From: Xenorhabdus doucetiae
GTDB taxonomy: Bacteria > Pseudomonadota > Gammaproteobacteria > Enterobacterales > Enterobacteriaceae
Direction: 5' to 3'
Assembly (NCBI RefSeq): GCF_000968195.1
Contig: NZ_FO704550.1
Span: 620,001 to 684,000 of the forward strand
Length of the DNA stretch: 64,000 nucleotides
A model generated the notes under the pieces. The model saw only the letters and a program-made list of their open reading frames with translations, was not told where the DNA came from and made no database searches. The stretch's first letter is position 1, and every line of letters begins with the position of its first letter. Below, piece by piece: positions 25,578 to 34,025 of the stretch. Position numbers and translations under genes: made by a program.

Positions 25578-26978
25578 TTACGCCTTAAACGTTATCCACG
25601 GCCTGACCCTTGCCACAGGCTGAATCAATCCCGCTTGTTCTTGAATTTCAATGACCGGGGTAATTGGTTTATAAGCGGCAGGGGCTTCTTCACGCAAGCG
25701 CTCACTTTTCAATGTAATACACTGCCACGGCAAGCGGCTATTTTGCCGGATATCCGGTAACTTACCGCGAATTACCTGACGCCGTACTGAACGCCCCGCT
25801 CCGTGCGAACAAGACCATAACCAATCCGAATGACCTTTTCCCTTTACCAAATAGGAATAATCTCCCATTGAACCAGGGATCAACGCCAACTCTCCTGCCC
25901 GCGCGGGCGTTGCTCCTTTACGATGGAGATTCATTCCCTGCTCAGGAAAAATAATATTATGCGAGAGGTCAACAATTAGCTTACTTTTATCCTGTGTAAA
26001 TACTTTCTGCCACGCAGAACGCACCAACTCAGCCAGGACAATACGATTCGCCCACGCATAACGCGCTGCCACCCCCATCGCCAATAAGTATTCTTGGGCA
26101 TGTTCAGCCGTCAAACCAAACAAACCGGATGCCGGATATTTTTCCGTAGCAGGCCACTGTGCCCTCGCTTTATCCGCCCAACGTTGACCAACGTAAAACC
26201 CGACGTCGCGTGAACCTGTGTGGATCATCATCAATACTTCACCTTCGCGCAAACCCGCCGCATAAGCGGCATGCCTGTCCAAAATAGTATCGACGATTTG
26301 CAGCTCAACAAAATGGTTACCTGAACCAACCGTGCCTAAACTGGCTGGGCGGATAATTTCCCGTTTTTCAAAAAAGGCTTCAGGCGCATATCGGCTATGA
26401 GCCTTTACTGCTTGTGTACTCAGTACGGCACTTAATTCGGTATACATCCGCTTGAAATCAGCCTGTTGCCAAATTCCCTGATACGGCAATTCCTGTAACC
26501 ATGCTTCCAGTCCCTCATCAAATAAGGCGCTGAATGAGTTTGGCGTCACTGGCACATCGCGTTGATCCAGCAACAATATGTTTTTTAGCTGTTGAATCAG
26601 TGCTGCTTTCTGGGCATCGGCTTCTTGATAGCTCAATCCCGTTGTGAGCAAGCGCATACCACAATTGATATCAGTGCCAATCGCAGCCGGGATCACCAAA
26701 TCTTCTGTAGTGGCTACAATACTGCCAACCGGTGCTGTTGAGCCTGGATGGAAATCCGGTGTTGCCCTCGCCTCACAAACCTTGGCATCACTGCCGGGAA
26801 CACGTACTGATGCAAGATCAAGCAGTTGCTGTACCGCTCTTTCTTCCAATGGCAAGGATTCGGGTAACAGAACCTTGGCTTCAATTTGGTTTCTGTTGAA
26901 ATGATAAATAGAGTTTTCGTAATGTGTTTCGATTCCCTGACGGGATAGACGTTTTTGTAATCGATTAAATGTAGACAT
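25578..26978 (-). CDS. rtcB: RtcB-family RNA-splicing ligase
   Basis: GTP- and manganese-dependent ligase joining 2',3'-cyclic phosphate (or 3'-phosphate) and 5'-OH RNA ends, used for tRNA or rRNA repair. 466 residues, longer than E. coli RtcB (408), so it belongs to another subgroup, possibly the RtcB2 type. Motifs: VGSIVATTEDLVIPAAIGTD with GTDINCG (metal site), TVGSGNHFVEL, MIHTGSRDVG, and CSHGAGR containing the His that is guanylylated. Catalytic residues look complete. No archease, RtcA, RtcR or PrfH gene is adjacent. A terminator-like hairpin lies in the leader. Confidence 0.9.
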   Translation of the reverse strand: MSTFNRLQKRLSRQGIETHYENSIYHFNRNQIEAKVLLPESLPLEERAVQQLLDLASVRVPGSDAKVCEARATPDFHPGSTAPVGSIVATTEDLVIPAAIGTDINCGMRLLTTGLSYQEADAQKAALIQQLKNILLLDQRDVPVTPNSFSALFDEGLEAWLQELPYQGIWQQADFKRMYTELSAVLSTQAVKAHSRYAPEAFFEKREIIRPASLGTVGSGNHFVELQIVDTILDRHAAYAAGLREGEVLMMIHTGSRDVGFYVGQRWADKARAQWPATEKYPASGLFGLTAEHAQEYLLAMGVAARYAWANRIVLAELVRSAWQKVFTQDKSKLIVDLSHNIIFPEQGMNLHRKGATPARAGELALIPGSMGDYSYLVKGKGHSDWLWSCSHGAGRSVRRQVIRGKLPDIRQNSRLPWQCITLKSERLREEAPAAYKPITPVIEIQEQAGLIQPVARVRPWITFKA

Positions 26979-26997
26979 GTTTGCTACCTAGAAAAAC

Positions 26998-27031
26998 AAA
27001 AAACCGCTTCTTCCGTTTTGATGGGAAGAAG
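26998..27031 (-). promoter_or_regulatory. terminator-like attenuator in the rtcB leader
   Basis: On the minus strand, CTTCTTCC (27031-27024), a 9-nt loop, GGAAGAAG (27014-27007), then CGG and TTTTTTGTTTTT, ending about 20 nt before the rtcB start. No gene on this strand lies upstream that it could terminate, so an attenuation role is inferred. A short leucine-rich frame (27090 to 26965) overlaps it. Confidence 0.55.
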
Positions 27032-27264
27032 TGTTGTTTTTCCTGCAGCAGCACAAATTCAGGAAGGATTAGGAGCGGTATTTTAGTCATGAAGATTGGG
27101 ATTGTAAAGGCTCCCCAAACAACTTAAAGAAATGACAACAACATCATAATACAACGTCAAATTAGAGCAGGTTTCCGTACCGTTGGGTTTCAAACCTCTT
27201 GAAGAAATGTATGAATCCACCATAGGCTTATGCGCATAAATTATACACATAAATGAGGTGCCAC

Positions 27265-27531
27265 ATGAAAAAACAATACGTTTCGACCATAGGCAAAAAG
27301 CGTGTTGGTAAGCGGAGTACCCATGTTTACCTGACCTCAGAGATCGTTGATGAAGCCCGTGAGCTGGGGATTAACCTTTCCGCAACGCTGGATAAGATAT
27401 TATCTGACGTTGTTCGTGAAAAAAGAAGAGAACAATGGAAAGCCCAGAACAAGGCGGGGATTCACGCTTTCAATCAATTTGAGAAGGAAGCTGGGTTATT
27501 TACCGATGATGATGAATATGGGGTTATTTGA
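27265..27531 (+). CDS. ccdA: CcdA-like antitoxin
   Basis: 88 residues from the ATG at 27265, which has GAGGT at 27255. The ribbon-helix-helix region (STHVYLTSEIVDEAREL, NLSATLDKIL) and tail REQWKAQNKAGIHAFNQFEKEAGLF match CcdA. The stop overlaps the ccdB ATG (TGATG), the usual coupling. ccdB is broken by two stops. The palindromic stretch TTATGCGCATAA upstream (near 27228) may be the autoregulatory operator. Confidence 0.88.
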   Translation: MKKQYVSTIGKKRVGKRSTHVYLTSEIVDEARELGINLSATLDKILSDVVREKRREQWKAQNKAGIHAFNQFEKEAGLFTDDDEYGVI

Positions 27532-27851
27532 TGGCTTAATACACTGTTTACCGTAATAAATCCCCTAAGTCGAGGATTCAGTATCCTTACATTATCAATA
27601 TTCAAAATGACCTGTTAGACGATTATGACTCAAGAGTTATTATGCCAATCGCTCCATTATCGGATAAAAACTCGCGCGTTAAGACGCTAACTCCTGTGAT
27701 TGATATTAACAACAAGTAATACGTTGTCATTACAAAATCCGTGACTACCATTGCTAAGAGTAAGTTAAAAACTGCGGATATCGTTTGTGTCATTCCGGGA
27801 ATCCACTCAGATATCGTTGCAGCTTTGGATACTATCGTTTCAGGTAGTTAG
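27531..27851 (+). pseudogene. ccdB: CcdB-like gyrase toxin with two nonsense codons
   Basis: The frame MA*YTVYRNKSPKSRIQYPY reads through IINIQNDLLDDYDSRVIMPI and VKTLTPVIDINNK*YVVIT to VAALDTIVSGS, clearly CcdB. Stops TAA at 27537-27539 and 27717-27719 both sit where Gln is plausible (CAA to TAA). Length and frame are otherwise intact. Inactivated by point mutation while ccdA stays intact. Confidence 0.9.
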
Positions 27852-27903
27852 GTGTAAATTCTTGCAAAACTGGCTTCACACTAACTGATTTTGTGTCAGT
27901 GCG

Positions 27904-27930
27904 AATGGGGGTGGACATTCCCCCATTTTT
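27904..27930 (+). terminator. intrinsic terminator after ccdAB
   Basis: AATGGGGG (27904-27911) and CCCCCATT (27920-27927) with an 8-nt loop followed by TTT; lies just past the end of the minus-strand operon that begins at 27953. Confidence 0.8.
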
Positions 27931-27952
27931 AATCAGGCACAAAATCTCCAAC

Positions 27953-29230
27953 CTATCCCTTTTTTCGAATAATTCGGCGCCGTTTATTAAACAGATCCGG
28001 CGATATCGTCTGCGCGACACACTGCCACGTAATCTTAGCAATATCAACGCCTTGCTTGGCGAAATAATCGGTCAGCGCTGACTGGCACTGTTTTAGGATC
28101 GCCATATCGCAATCACCTTCCAGGCGCAGCAATAAATCCGTTTGTGTCAGCCGATAATCACTTGTCAGCGGCAGGGTATTGGCAATAATCCGCGAGCAAG
28201 GATCAGCAAAAATGCCTACATTGCCACCATCCTGCGCCGGCAGAATCAACTGATCATCGCTGCGCCCTTCAATGCGCTCGATCGCCCGTGCCGGATTGCC
28301 GCAAGCGCACGGGGTTTTCTTCACCAGCAAAATATCATCAAGCTGATAACGCACAATCGGCTGAGTTTCCCGCGTAAAATCGGTAATGATCGGGTTAAAA
28401 CGCGATTCATCAATCCAGTTTGGCTCAATATGCAGAAATTCTTCATTCAGATGCAGCGTCCCATGCGGACAGGTACACGCCAGAAAACCTTCCGTTGCCT
28501 GATAAATTTCACCTACGTCCCGAAATACGCTCTGCAACAGTTGGCGATCTTGCGGCTCCAGCACTTCTGCCACCGAAATCACTTTCACCGGCGACACGGC
28601 GGCTTCACCTTGTTGGATCTTCAAGGCCAGCGCCCGCAATACTTGGGCAGGTGCCACAATAATCGTGGGTTGATACTCCGCCAACGCTTGTATCTGCTGA
28701 TGAAAGTCAGCGAACAGATCAAAAAAACGAAAGGAGATCCAACGGTTTTGCACGCTGTCATAGAGATTATTGCCCGCCCGCAAAAACAGCGCGACCCGCT
28801 CACCGTGCAATAAGCCCTTTGGCAGCATTTTGGCGAGCATGATCCCCGCCCAAATGCTCCGCTCTTTCGGGCTGATAACGAAAATGCCGCGCTGCCCGGA
28901 TGTGCCCGATGACATGCCAACGCTGAATTTGCCGACCGTAGGTCTGAAATCCCGTGACTGTTCGCTCAACCGGGCACAGGCCAGAAGCTCTTCACGCTTA
29001 AGACCCGCCGTGTTCATCTGGTCGAAATTTTCCATCATGATGGCTTTATTCATCAACGGATATTCCGCCAACGGTAAATCACGGTATGCGGAAAAATAGG
29101 GGCTTTTCCCCAGCACCTGATGCTTAAATCTGGCTAATGCCTTTAATTGGTGTTGTTCAAGCTGCTCGCGGTTGGAGAATTTCCACTGTTTCTTGGCCTT
29201 CCAGTAGTACCAAAATATTTTGAATATCAT
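27953..29230 (-). CDS. PaaK/coenzyme F390 synthetase-type adenylate-forming enzyme
   Basis: 425-residue member of the acyl-adenylate superfamily. It has the P-loop SSGTSGQRG (about residue 106), YQATEGF (A5-like), a distal RYQLDDILL motif and GRSDD, as in F390 synthetase-related and phenylacetate-CoA ligase proteins. The cysteine-rich CACGNPARAIERIEGR is also typical of F390 synthetase-like members. It presumably activates a carboxylate. Last gene of a four-gene operon with overlapping ends (29227-29230 overlaps the hydrolase), which suggests one pathway. Substrate unknown. Confidence 0.8.
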   Translation of the reverse strand: MIFKIFWYYWKAKKQWKFSNREQLEQHQLKALARFKHQVLGKSPYFSAYRDLPLAEYPLMNKAIMMENFDQMNTAGLKREELLACARLSEQSRDFRPTVGKFSVGMSSGTSGQRGIFVISPKERSIWAGIMLAKMLPKGLLHGERVALFLRAGNNLYDSVQNRWISFRFFDLFADFHQQIQALAEYQPTIIVAPAQVLRALALKIQQGEAAVSPVKVISVAEVLEPQDRQLLQSVFRDVGEIYQATEGFLACTCPHGTLHLNEEFLHIEPNWIDESRFNPIITDFTRETQPIVRYQLDDILLVKKTPCACGNPARAIERIEGRSDDQLILPAQDGGNVGIFADPCSRIIANTLPLTSDYRLTQTDLLLRLEGDCDMAILKQCQSALTDYFAKQGVDIAKITWQCVAQTISPDLFNKRRRIIRKKG

Positions 29231-30033
29231 TGCAAATCTCCCTCATGGCATAACTGGATTGGGATCTGCTTTTGGTCAATTTGATGCAGCTTATGCAAGG
29301 TGTCGTAATAGGCACGGCGGTCATCCATAATGATATTCGCCAACATTGCAGGCCCCCGCAGTTCACGGTAATTCGTGGGTGACCAGGCGGCATCTCCCGC
29401 CAGCAATACCCATCCCTGCGGCGTCAATACACACAAGCCAAGGTGCCCGGCCGCATGTCCCGGCAGCGGAACGATCAATATCTGTTTCTGGCTGCCCGGC
29501 ACGGCATAACCTTCCCCCAATACGGCTAATTCTTCCGGCAATGGGCTGGTTGCGAACCCTTCATAAAAATGGGTTCTGGATTCGAAATCTTCCGGGATTA
29601 GCCCCCGCACAAAGGCTTTTTTCAGCGCAGCGATGCCACGCAAGTGGCGGGTTTGCTGCCAACCTTGCCCCGAACAGATAAATTTGGTCTGCGGAAAATC
29701 CCGTAATCCGGCAATATGGTCACCATGAAAGTGAGAAATGATGATGCCCTCAATATCACGCGCCTGAATGCCTTCCGCTTTTAGCTGCATCACCAATGAA
29801 TCTTTAGTGTCAAAGTAGACCGGCGTGACCTTGCGATATAAGCGGATGATCCCACTGCGGGTATGATCGTAAAAATGGCTGGCGTATCCGGTATCCAGTA
29901 GCCAACGCTTATTATTACACTCCAGCAACCACGCACGGGCGGGAAATTTACACACGCGAAGACTGGCACCTTTCAGTGCCATGCAACCGGGATGAGTGCA
30001 ATATCCCGCCTCAAAAACACGCATCTTAACCAT
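29227..30033 (-). CDS. metallo-beta-lactamase-fold hydrolase
   Basis: 268 residues. The metal site is complete: SHFHGDH (His101, His103, Asp105, His106), LPGHAAGH and LLAGDAAW. Lactonase or thioesterase-like activity is possible; the family is too broad to assign. The N-terminus CTHPGCMALKG is unusual but is seen in lactonase-like members. Its ends overlap the neighbouring reductase (8 nt) and ligase (4 nt), so translation is coupled. Confidence 0.82.
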   Translation of the reverse strand: MVKMRVFEAGYCTHPGCMALKGASLRVCKFPARAWLLECNNKRWLLDTGYASHFYDHTRSGIIRLYRKVTPVYFDTKDSLVMQLKAEGIQARDIEGIIISHFHGDHIAGLRDFPQTKFICSGQGWQQTRHLRGIAALKKAFVRGLIPEDFESRTHFYEGFATSPLPEELAVLGEGYAVPGSQKQILIVPLPGHAAGHLGLCVLTPQGWVLLAGDAAWSPTNYRELRGPAMLANIIMDDRRAYYDTLHKLHQIDQKQIPIQLCHEGDLQ

Positions 30034-31045
30034 GTGAACCCGTCTGTTGGTCTGTCTGTTTCAGCCAGTTGGCCGTTAAATGAATACCTTCTTCCATGCT
30101 ATAAATCGGCGAATATCCCAGTTCTTCCCGCGCCTTTGAGTTATCCAGTGTCATGGAGTAATAAGCTGCCCCAATACCGTAACGTGTCAGCAACGGCTCT
30201 TTTCGGGTAAGCAGGGCAATGCCTTCCAGTATTGCCGCAACGCCATACAGCAGTGGATAAGGCAATGATTTGATCCGGTAATCAAACTGCATTTCGTCAA
30301 ATAATTGCCCCAAAATTTTTGCCAATGGCTGTGGTTGTTGATTGGTAATGTTATATATCGCGCCACTTTGCAACCCTTCGCGCTGAGTCGCCAGTGACAT
30401 AGCGTGGACGACATTCATGACGTAAGTGATATCCAACACATTTCTTCCCCCTGCCGGCAAGGCCATAACACCTTTGCTGGCTTTAACCTGAGCCAGCAGG
30501 CGCGGCAACAACACTCGATCATGCGGGCCAAATAACCCACGGGGGCGCAGGATAATGTAAGTGGTATCAGGATAGCGGTGAATCTGTTGGTGTATGCACT
30601 CTTCCGCCAAAAATTTGGTTCGGGCGTAATCATTGGCGAAACGCGGGCTGCGCTGATCTTCGGTAATATTTTGTTGATGTGAGAAATTAAAATAGACCGC
30701 CGGAGTAGAAATATGGACAAATCGCCGGATACCCCCGATACCTGCCGCCTGTGCCAACCGGGATGTCGCCGTCAAATTGATGCGCTCGAATTCATCAGGA
30801 TCACCCCAGGGCGAGGATTTGGCGGCACAATGCCAGACGGCATCACAATCTGACATCAGTTCGCTGGCTTCATCCACGGTTAACGTCGCCAGCTCAGCGC
30901 GGCGAAACTCCGCGCCCAATTGCGCCAATAACGCGCCCGCCTGCGGATCACGCCCGGTTGCCACCACGGCTTCACCCTGCGATAACAGGTAATCAACGGC
31001 ATTGCGCCCCAACCCACTTGTTGCGCCGGTTACAAGAATTTTCAT
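30026..31045 (-). CDS. NAD(P)-dependent 3-beta-HSD/OleD-type reductase
   Basis: 339-residue extended short-chain dehydrogenase. Rossmann motif VTGATSGLG at residues 5-13, CAAKSSPWG, STPAVY, and the catalytic Tyr140-x-x-x-Lys144. Sequence character (AAKxxPWG, IRRFVHISTPAVYFN, long C-terminal substrate domain with a hydrophobic LYGVAAILEGIALL segment) is like OleD and other 2-alkyl-3-ketoacyl reductases. It sits between a KAS III gene and a hydrolase gene, consistent with reducing a beta-keto condensation product. The exact substrate is inference. Confidence 0.8.
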   Translation of the reverse strand: MKILVTGATSGLGRNAVDYLLSQGEAVVATGRDPQAGALLAQLGAEFRRAELATLTVDEASELMSDCDAVWHCAAKSSPWGDPDEFERINLTATSRLAQAAGIGGIRRFVHISTPAVYFNFSHQQNITEDQRSPRFANDYARTKFLAEECIHQQIHRYPDTTYIILRPRGLFGPHDRVLLPRLLAQVKASKGVMALPAGGRNVLDITYVMNVVHAMSLATQREGLQSGAIYNITNQQPQPLAKILGQLFDEMQFDYRIKSLPYPLLYGVAAILEGIALLTRKEPLLTRYGIGAAYYSMTLDNSKAREELGYSPIYSMEEGIHLTANWLKQTDQQTGSHG

Positions 31046-32040
31046 GGTCTTAAGATCATCTCACTTAATGAAAGACCCGCCGCCGTGCCAAGCAACATCA
31101 CATAATCACGACCGTAATAGCGATCAGTCATCATGGCTTCATGCAGCGCACTGGGGATGGATGCCGAGACCTGATTACCGCGATAACGATAGATATTCAC
31201 AAAGCGTTCATCTTGGATATTCAATCGCTTGAGAATATGTTTCAGCCCCAAATGACTCGCCTGATGCGGTACGACGGTATCAATATTAGACATGTTGAGA
31301 TTGGCATCCGCCAGTACACGTTCGGTAAAACCTTCAATCAATGAAGCCGTCAGTTTAAACAGGGGCTTACCCTGCATCTGGAACAGAAAATCACTGTCTT
31401 CCATGCCAGTACGCAGATTCTTGCGGGTTCCGCCCGCCCGAATTTCACATAATTCGAGACCTTCCGGATAAGTTTCATGTTTGTAGGTCACAATCCCGCT
31501 TTGTCCATCGCCTCTTTCGACGATCATGCAAGCCGCGCCATCGCCAAAAATCAGCGAGGACTCTTGGTGTGACCAGTCAATGCCACGCGAAGCCATTTCT
31601 GCGGAGACAATCGCAATACGCCGATACTGCCGGGTCGCCAACAAGCCACCGGCAACACTCAGCGCAGAGATAAAACTGACACAGCTTGCATTAATATCAA
31701 AGCAAGCGATCCCAGCCTTTAATTGACTCTCTTTTAAAATATGGGCAGCGGAATAAGGTAAGGCTTGGATCGGGATGGCAGAAGCCGAAATCAGCAAGTC
31801 AATGGAATCCGGCGAAATTTGATGCGTTTTTAACGTATCATGCAAAGCCTCTGCGGCTAATTTAGCTTGAGACAATTTATAATCTGCATGATAGCGATAT
31901 TCTATTCCAGAATGTTTTTCTACAAAACCACGCGGTTTATTTAACTTCAAGTCTAAATCGGAGGAATACACTTTGTTTTCTGGTAAAGCGATACCAGATG
32001 CAATGATCTTTAATGGGATCAATTCATGTGAGTTTTTCAT
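31042..32040 (-). CDS. beta-ketoacyl synthase III (FabH/OleA-like)
   Basis: 332-residue thiolase-fold condensing enzyme. Complete triad: Cys120 (DINASCVSFISAL), His259 (VVPHQAS), Asn289 (YRGNQVSASIPSAL). It is not the housekeeping FabH, because it is outside the fatty-acid cluster and is coupled by a 4-nt overlap to the reductase. It probably condenses acyl thioesters at the start of the pathway encoded by 27953-32040. First gene of the operon; about 360 bp of AT-rich DNA precedes it. Confidence 0.85.
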   Translation of the reverse strand: MKNSHELIPLKIIASGIALPENKVYSSDLDLKLNKPRGFVEKHSGIEYRYHADYKLSQAKLAAEALHDTLKTHQISPDSIDLLISASAIPIQALPYSAAHILKESQLKAGIACFDINASCVSFISALSVAGGLLATRQYRRIAIVSAEMASRGIDWSHQESSLIFGDGAACMIVERGDGQSGIVTYKHETYPEGLELCEIRAGGTRKNLRTGMEDSDFLFQMQGKPLFKLTASLIEGFTERVLADANLNMSNIDTVVPHQASHLGLKHILKRLNIQDERFVNIYRYRGNQVSASIPSALHEAMMTDRYYGRDYVMLLGTAAGLSLSEMILRP

Positions 32041-32404
32041 TTTTTTATCACTTCCAAGTGTTAATTTTTTGTTTAATTTGATTGTCAGAATATGAAGTGG
32101 ATTCTGAGTAGGGGTGAGAATAAATGAGTATTTATCAGATAGTCCGTTAAACAGGAAGTCTATATTTATGATACATCATATTACTAAATTGAAATATCCA
32201 ATCCAGCCACATGAAAAATAAAAAGTTTTCTCAGTTCTTCCTTTCAATGCCATAAATTTTTTTTAATATGTCAAACATGTCATGAGATTTCACTATAGAA
32301 TTTGTTGTGTCTATGTAAAATAAAGGTCAATGTTAATTAACAAATAAACCAACTTGATTTAATTCATATTAATAGTTATTTTGATTTTTTATTTCATTAG
32401 TGAA
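32041..32404. other. AT-rich promoter region of the KAS III operon
   Basis: No gene. It holds the presumptive promoter for the minus-strand operon; no operator-like palindrome stands out. AT content is much higher than in the operon itself. Confidence 0.5.
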
Positions 32405-33058
32405 TTATATAAATAACTTCTTTCTCTGACGATCAGAGCCAGTTGAGAAAGCCTGTAAAATTAACTGACACAGAATACCGGCCACAGCCGCCGTTAATAT
32501 TCCCGCCATCAGGTCGATAAACAGATGCCGTCGCAATTGGATAATGGAAAAGCCAATCAATACTCCCCACGTTAACCACAGCCACCGCCGGATCTTTTGC
32601 TCCTTTTGCCAAAGGGCATAGACGGATAATACCGTCAGTGAAGCATGTAATGAAGGCAGACAATTTTGTGTCGAATCTATCATGCTCAAATAAGCCAGCA
32701 GGCGATCGGCGATGTTGTCACCTGCAATTGGCGGATAATCGAGCGTTGTCGGATAGAGCAAATAGATCACCCCAGAAAACAGGGCACAGCCCTGCATTGC
32801 CAACATCAGCCAGCGAATACGGGATAATGGGCAAAACAGATAGGCTAACGGTATTAACAGGAAGAATGAGAGATAGAGCCAAATACCGTTGGAAGAAAAT
32901 GTGATCCATTCATCAATCACAGAAAGCGGCAATACCGTCGCGCGATCATCGGCATTCATTTGATAATTTGCAGTAAAATGGTAAACAACCCCAACCGTTC
33001 CCCATCCAAATAAACAACATAATAATCGGTATCCTAACCGTTCAATCGGGTAGTTCAT
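32405..33058 (-). CDS. PAP2-family membrane phosphatase/phosphotransferase
   Basis: 217 residues from the methionine of MNYPIERLGYR, which follows a plausible ribosome site (AAGGAGATCAAA). About six hydrophobic segments. PAP2 motifs: CLPSLHASLTVL (motif 2) and RRHLFIDLMAG (motif 3 His/Asp), in the arrangement of inositol-phosphorylceramide synthase-like proteins. It lies upstream of, and on the same strand as, the KAS III operon, with its own promoter likely in between. A lipid head-group role would fit the neighbours but is inference. Confidence 0.75.
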   Translation of the reverse strand: MNYPIERLGYRLLCCLFGWGTVGVVYHFTANYQMNADDRATVLPLSVIDEWITFSSNGIWLYLSFFLLIPLAYLFCPLSRIRWLMLAMQGCALFSGVIYLLYPTTLDYPPIAGDNIADRLLAYLSMIDSTQNCLPSLHASLTVLSVYALWQKEQKIRRWLWLTWGVLIGFSIIQLRRHLFIDLMAGILTAAVAGILCQLILQAFSTGSDRQRKKLFI

Positions 33059-33410
33059 TTTGATCTCCTTATTCCTTACCATTTGGCAATGCAAAATAAG
33101 ATAATGCCCGTGTATATAATCATTCTATTTATTTAACTTAAGGTATAAATATGAAGAATATACTTTCTGAGTTCGGGGTTATAGTAGGCCATTATTTATC
33201 AGGCAATGGGGTGAACAGAAAGAGGATATTTCTTAATTAGCAGACAATTAACGTTAAATCCGATATTTCGCACCTAATTCTATAATATTATGATTTACCA
33301 TCATATGGTTGTTTTGCTCTCATATGTTAATTGTTAGTTAAAACAGAATGTTACAACATCAATGTGGAATGACGATTTTATACTCAACTGTTGGATTCCG
33401 CTTGATTATT
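33059..33410. other. intergenic stretch before the small membrane protein pair
   Basis: No convincing gene. A possible 29-codon frame begins at 33151 (MKNILSEFGVIVGHYLSG), with weak support. AT-rich with short inverted repeats near 33290-33310. Confidence 0.4.
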
Positions 33411-33426
33411 TGTGATATACATCACA
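33411..33426 (+). promoter_or_regulatory. CRP box
   Basis: TGTGATATACATCACA: perfect TGTGA-N6-TCACA, 90 bp before the ATG at 33516. Candidate -10 hexamers (TATATG, TATATT) lie 20-35 bp downstream. Confidence 0.75.
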
Positions 33427-33515
33427 ATTTCACTAATCCAACTCTATATGTCTATATTCAAAACAATAAAAATAAAAGATATTGATAATCATTTCTAAAA
33501 ATTTTTGAGGATACG

Positions 33516-33731
33516 ATGAAATTACTCGTATTACATGTGACTCAATTCTCTGTTTTTTTCGTGCTGTTTGCGTTAGTAAATTATTTTTTTATTTTAAACA
33601 GGAACAAAAAGAAATCAATAAAATTTTCACTTATCATTTCGGCAATATATCTATTAACTGAAATATTTTCATTTCATTTTCTGATGGCTTTTTATTATAT
33701 AAGCACCCTGTTTATGGATGTAAATGGATAA
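33516..33731 (+). CDS. small membrane protein, first of a paralogous pair
   Basis: 71 residues, preceded by TTGAGGATACG. Two hydrophobic helices separated by a basic loop (LNRNKKKSIKFS). The pattern VTQFSVFFVLFALVNYFF-LNR-KK-I is repeated in the next gene, so the two arose by tandem duplication. No named family recognised. The CRP box upstream suggests carbon-source control. A holin-like or small sensor or regulator role is possible but unsupported. Confidence 0.6.
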   Translation: MKLLVLHVTQFSVFFVLFALVNYFFILNRNKKKSIKFSLIISAIYLLTEIFSFHFLMAFYYISTLFMDVNG

Positions 33732-33758
33732 TTTCGTTAAATAACACCTTAAGGGTAA

Positions 33759-33968
33759 ATGATGATTTTTATTTTGCTACGGGCAGTTCAATTTGTTTTT
33801 TTATATTTAATATTTGCGGTAGTAAGTTACTTTTTTGTATTGGATAGAAGCTTGAAGAAGACAATCATACTGTCTCTCTTTTTACCTTTTATATTTACAA
33901 TAACACAAATTTCTTCTTTTATTTTAGCAATCATACCTTTTTATATTTATGATGTTATTTCTAAATAG
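33759..33968 (+). CDS. small membrane protein, second of a paralogous pair
   Basis: 69 residues, ATG 28 bp after the previous stop with AAGGGT upstream. Shares with its neighbour a QFxFxxLxFAxVxYFFxLxRxxKKxI signature, two membrane helices and a basic connecting loop. Likely co-transcribed, and ended by the hairpin at 33993. Function unknown. Confidence 0.6.
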   Translation: MMIFILLRAVQFVFLYLIFAVVSYFFVLDRSLKKTIILSLFLPFIFTITQISSFILAIIPFYIYDVISK

Positions 33969-33992
33969 ATTTTCATCATAGTGATAGCTTGC

Positions 33993-34025
33993 AATCTTGT
34001 CCCGCGCGATGCGCGGGACAAGATT
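33993..34025. repeat. 15-bp inverted repeat with GAT loop
   Basis: AATCTTGTCCCGCGC (33993-34007), GAT, GCGCGGGACAAGATT (34011-34025). It is perfect, 25 bp after the small-protein pair. A second hairpin of the same architecture and core (CCCGC-GAT-GCGGG) lies at 38163-38195. The region from here to 34283 has no gene; at 34090 TTGGATTCGC matches the first bases of the IS30 element end and may be a coincidence or relic. Confidence 0.75.

Noticed and set aside
28142..28813. 223-codon plus-strand frame
   Set aside because: Antisense to the F390-type ligase gene, which has clear motifs.
33151..33240. 29-codon frame beginning MKNILSEFGV
   Set aside because: Weak ribosome site, no hydrophobic or other recognisable character, no support beyond being open.
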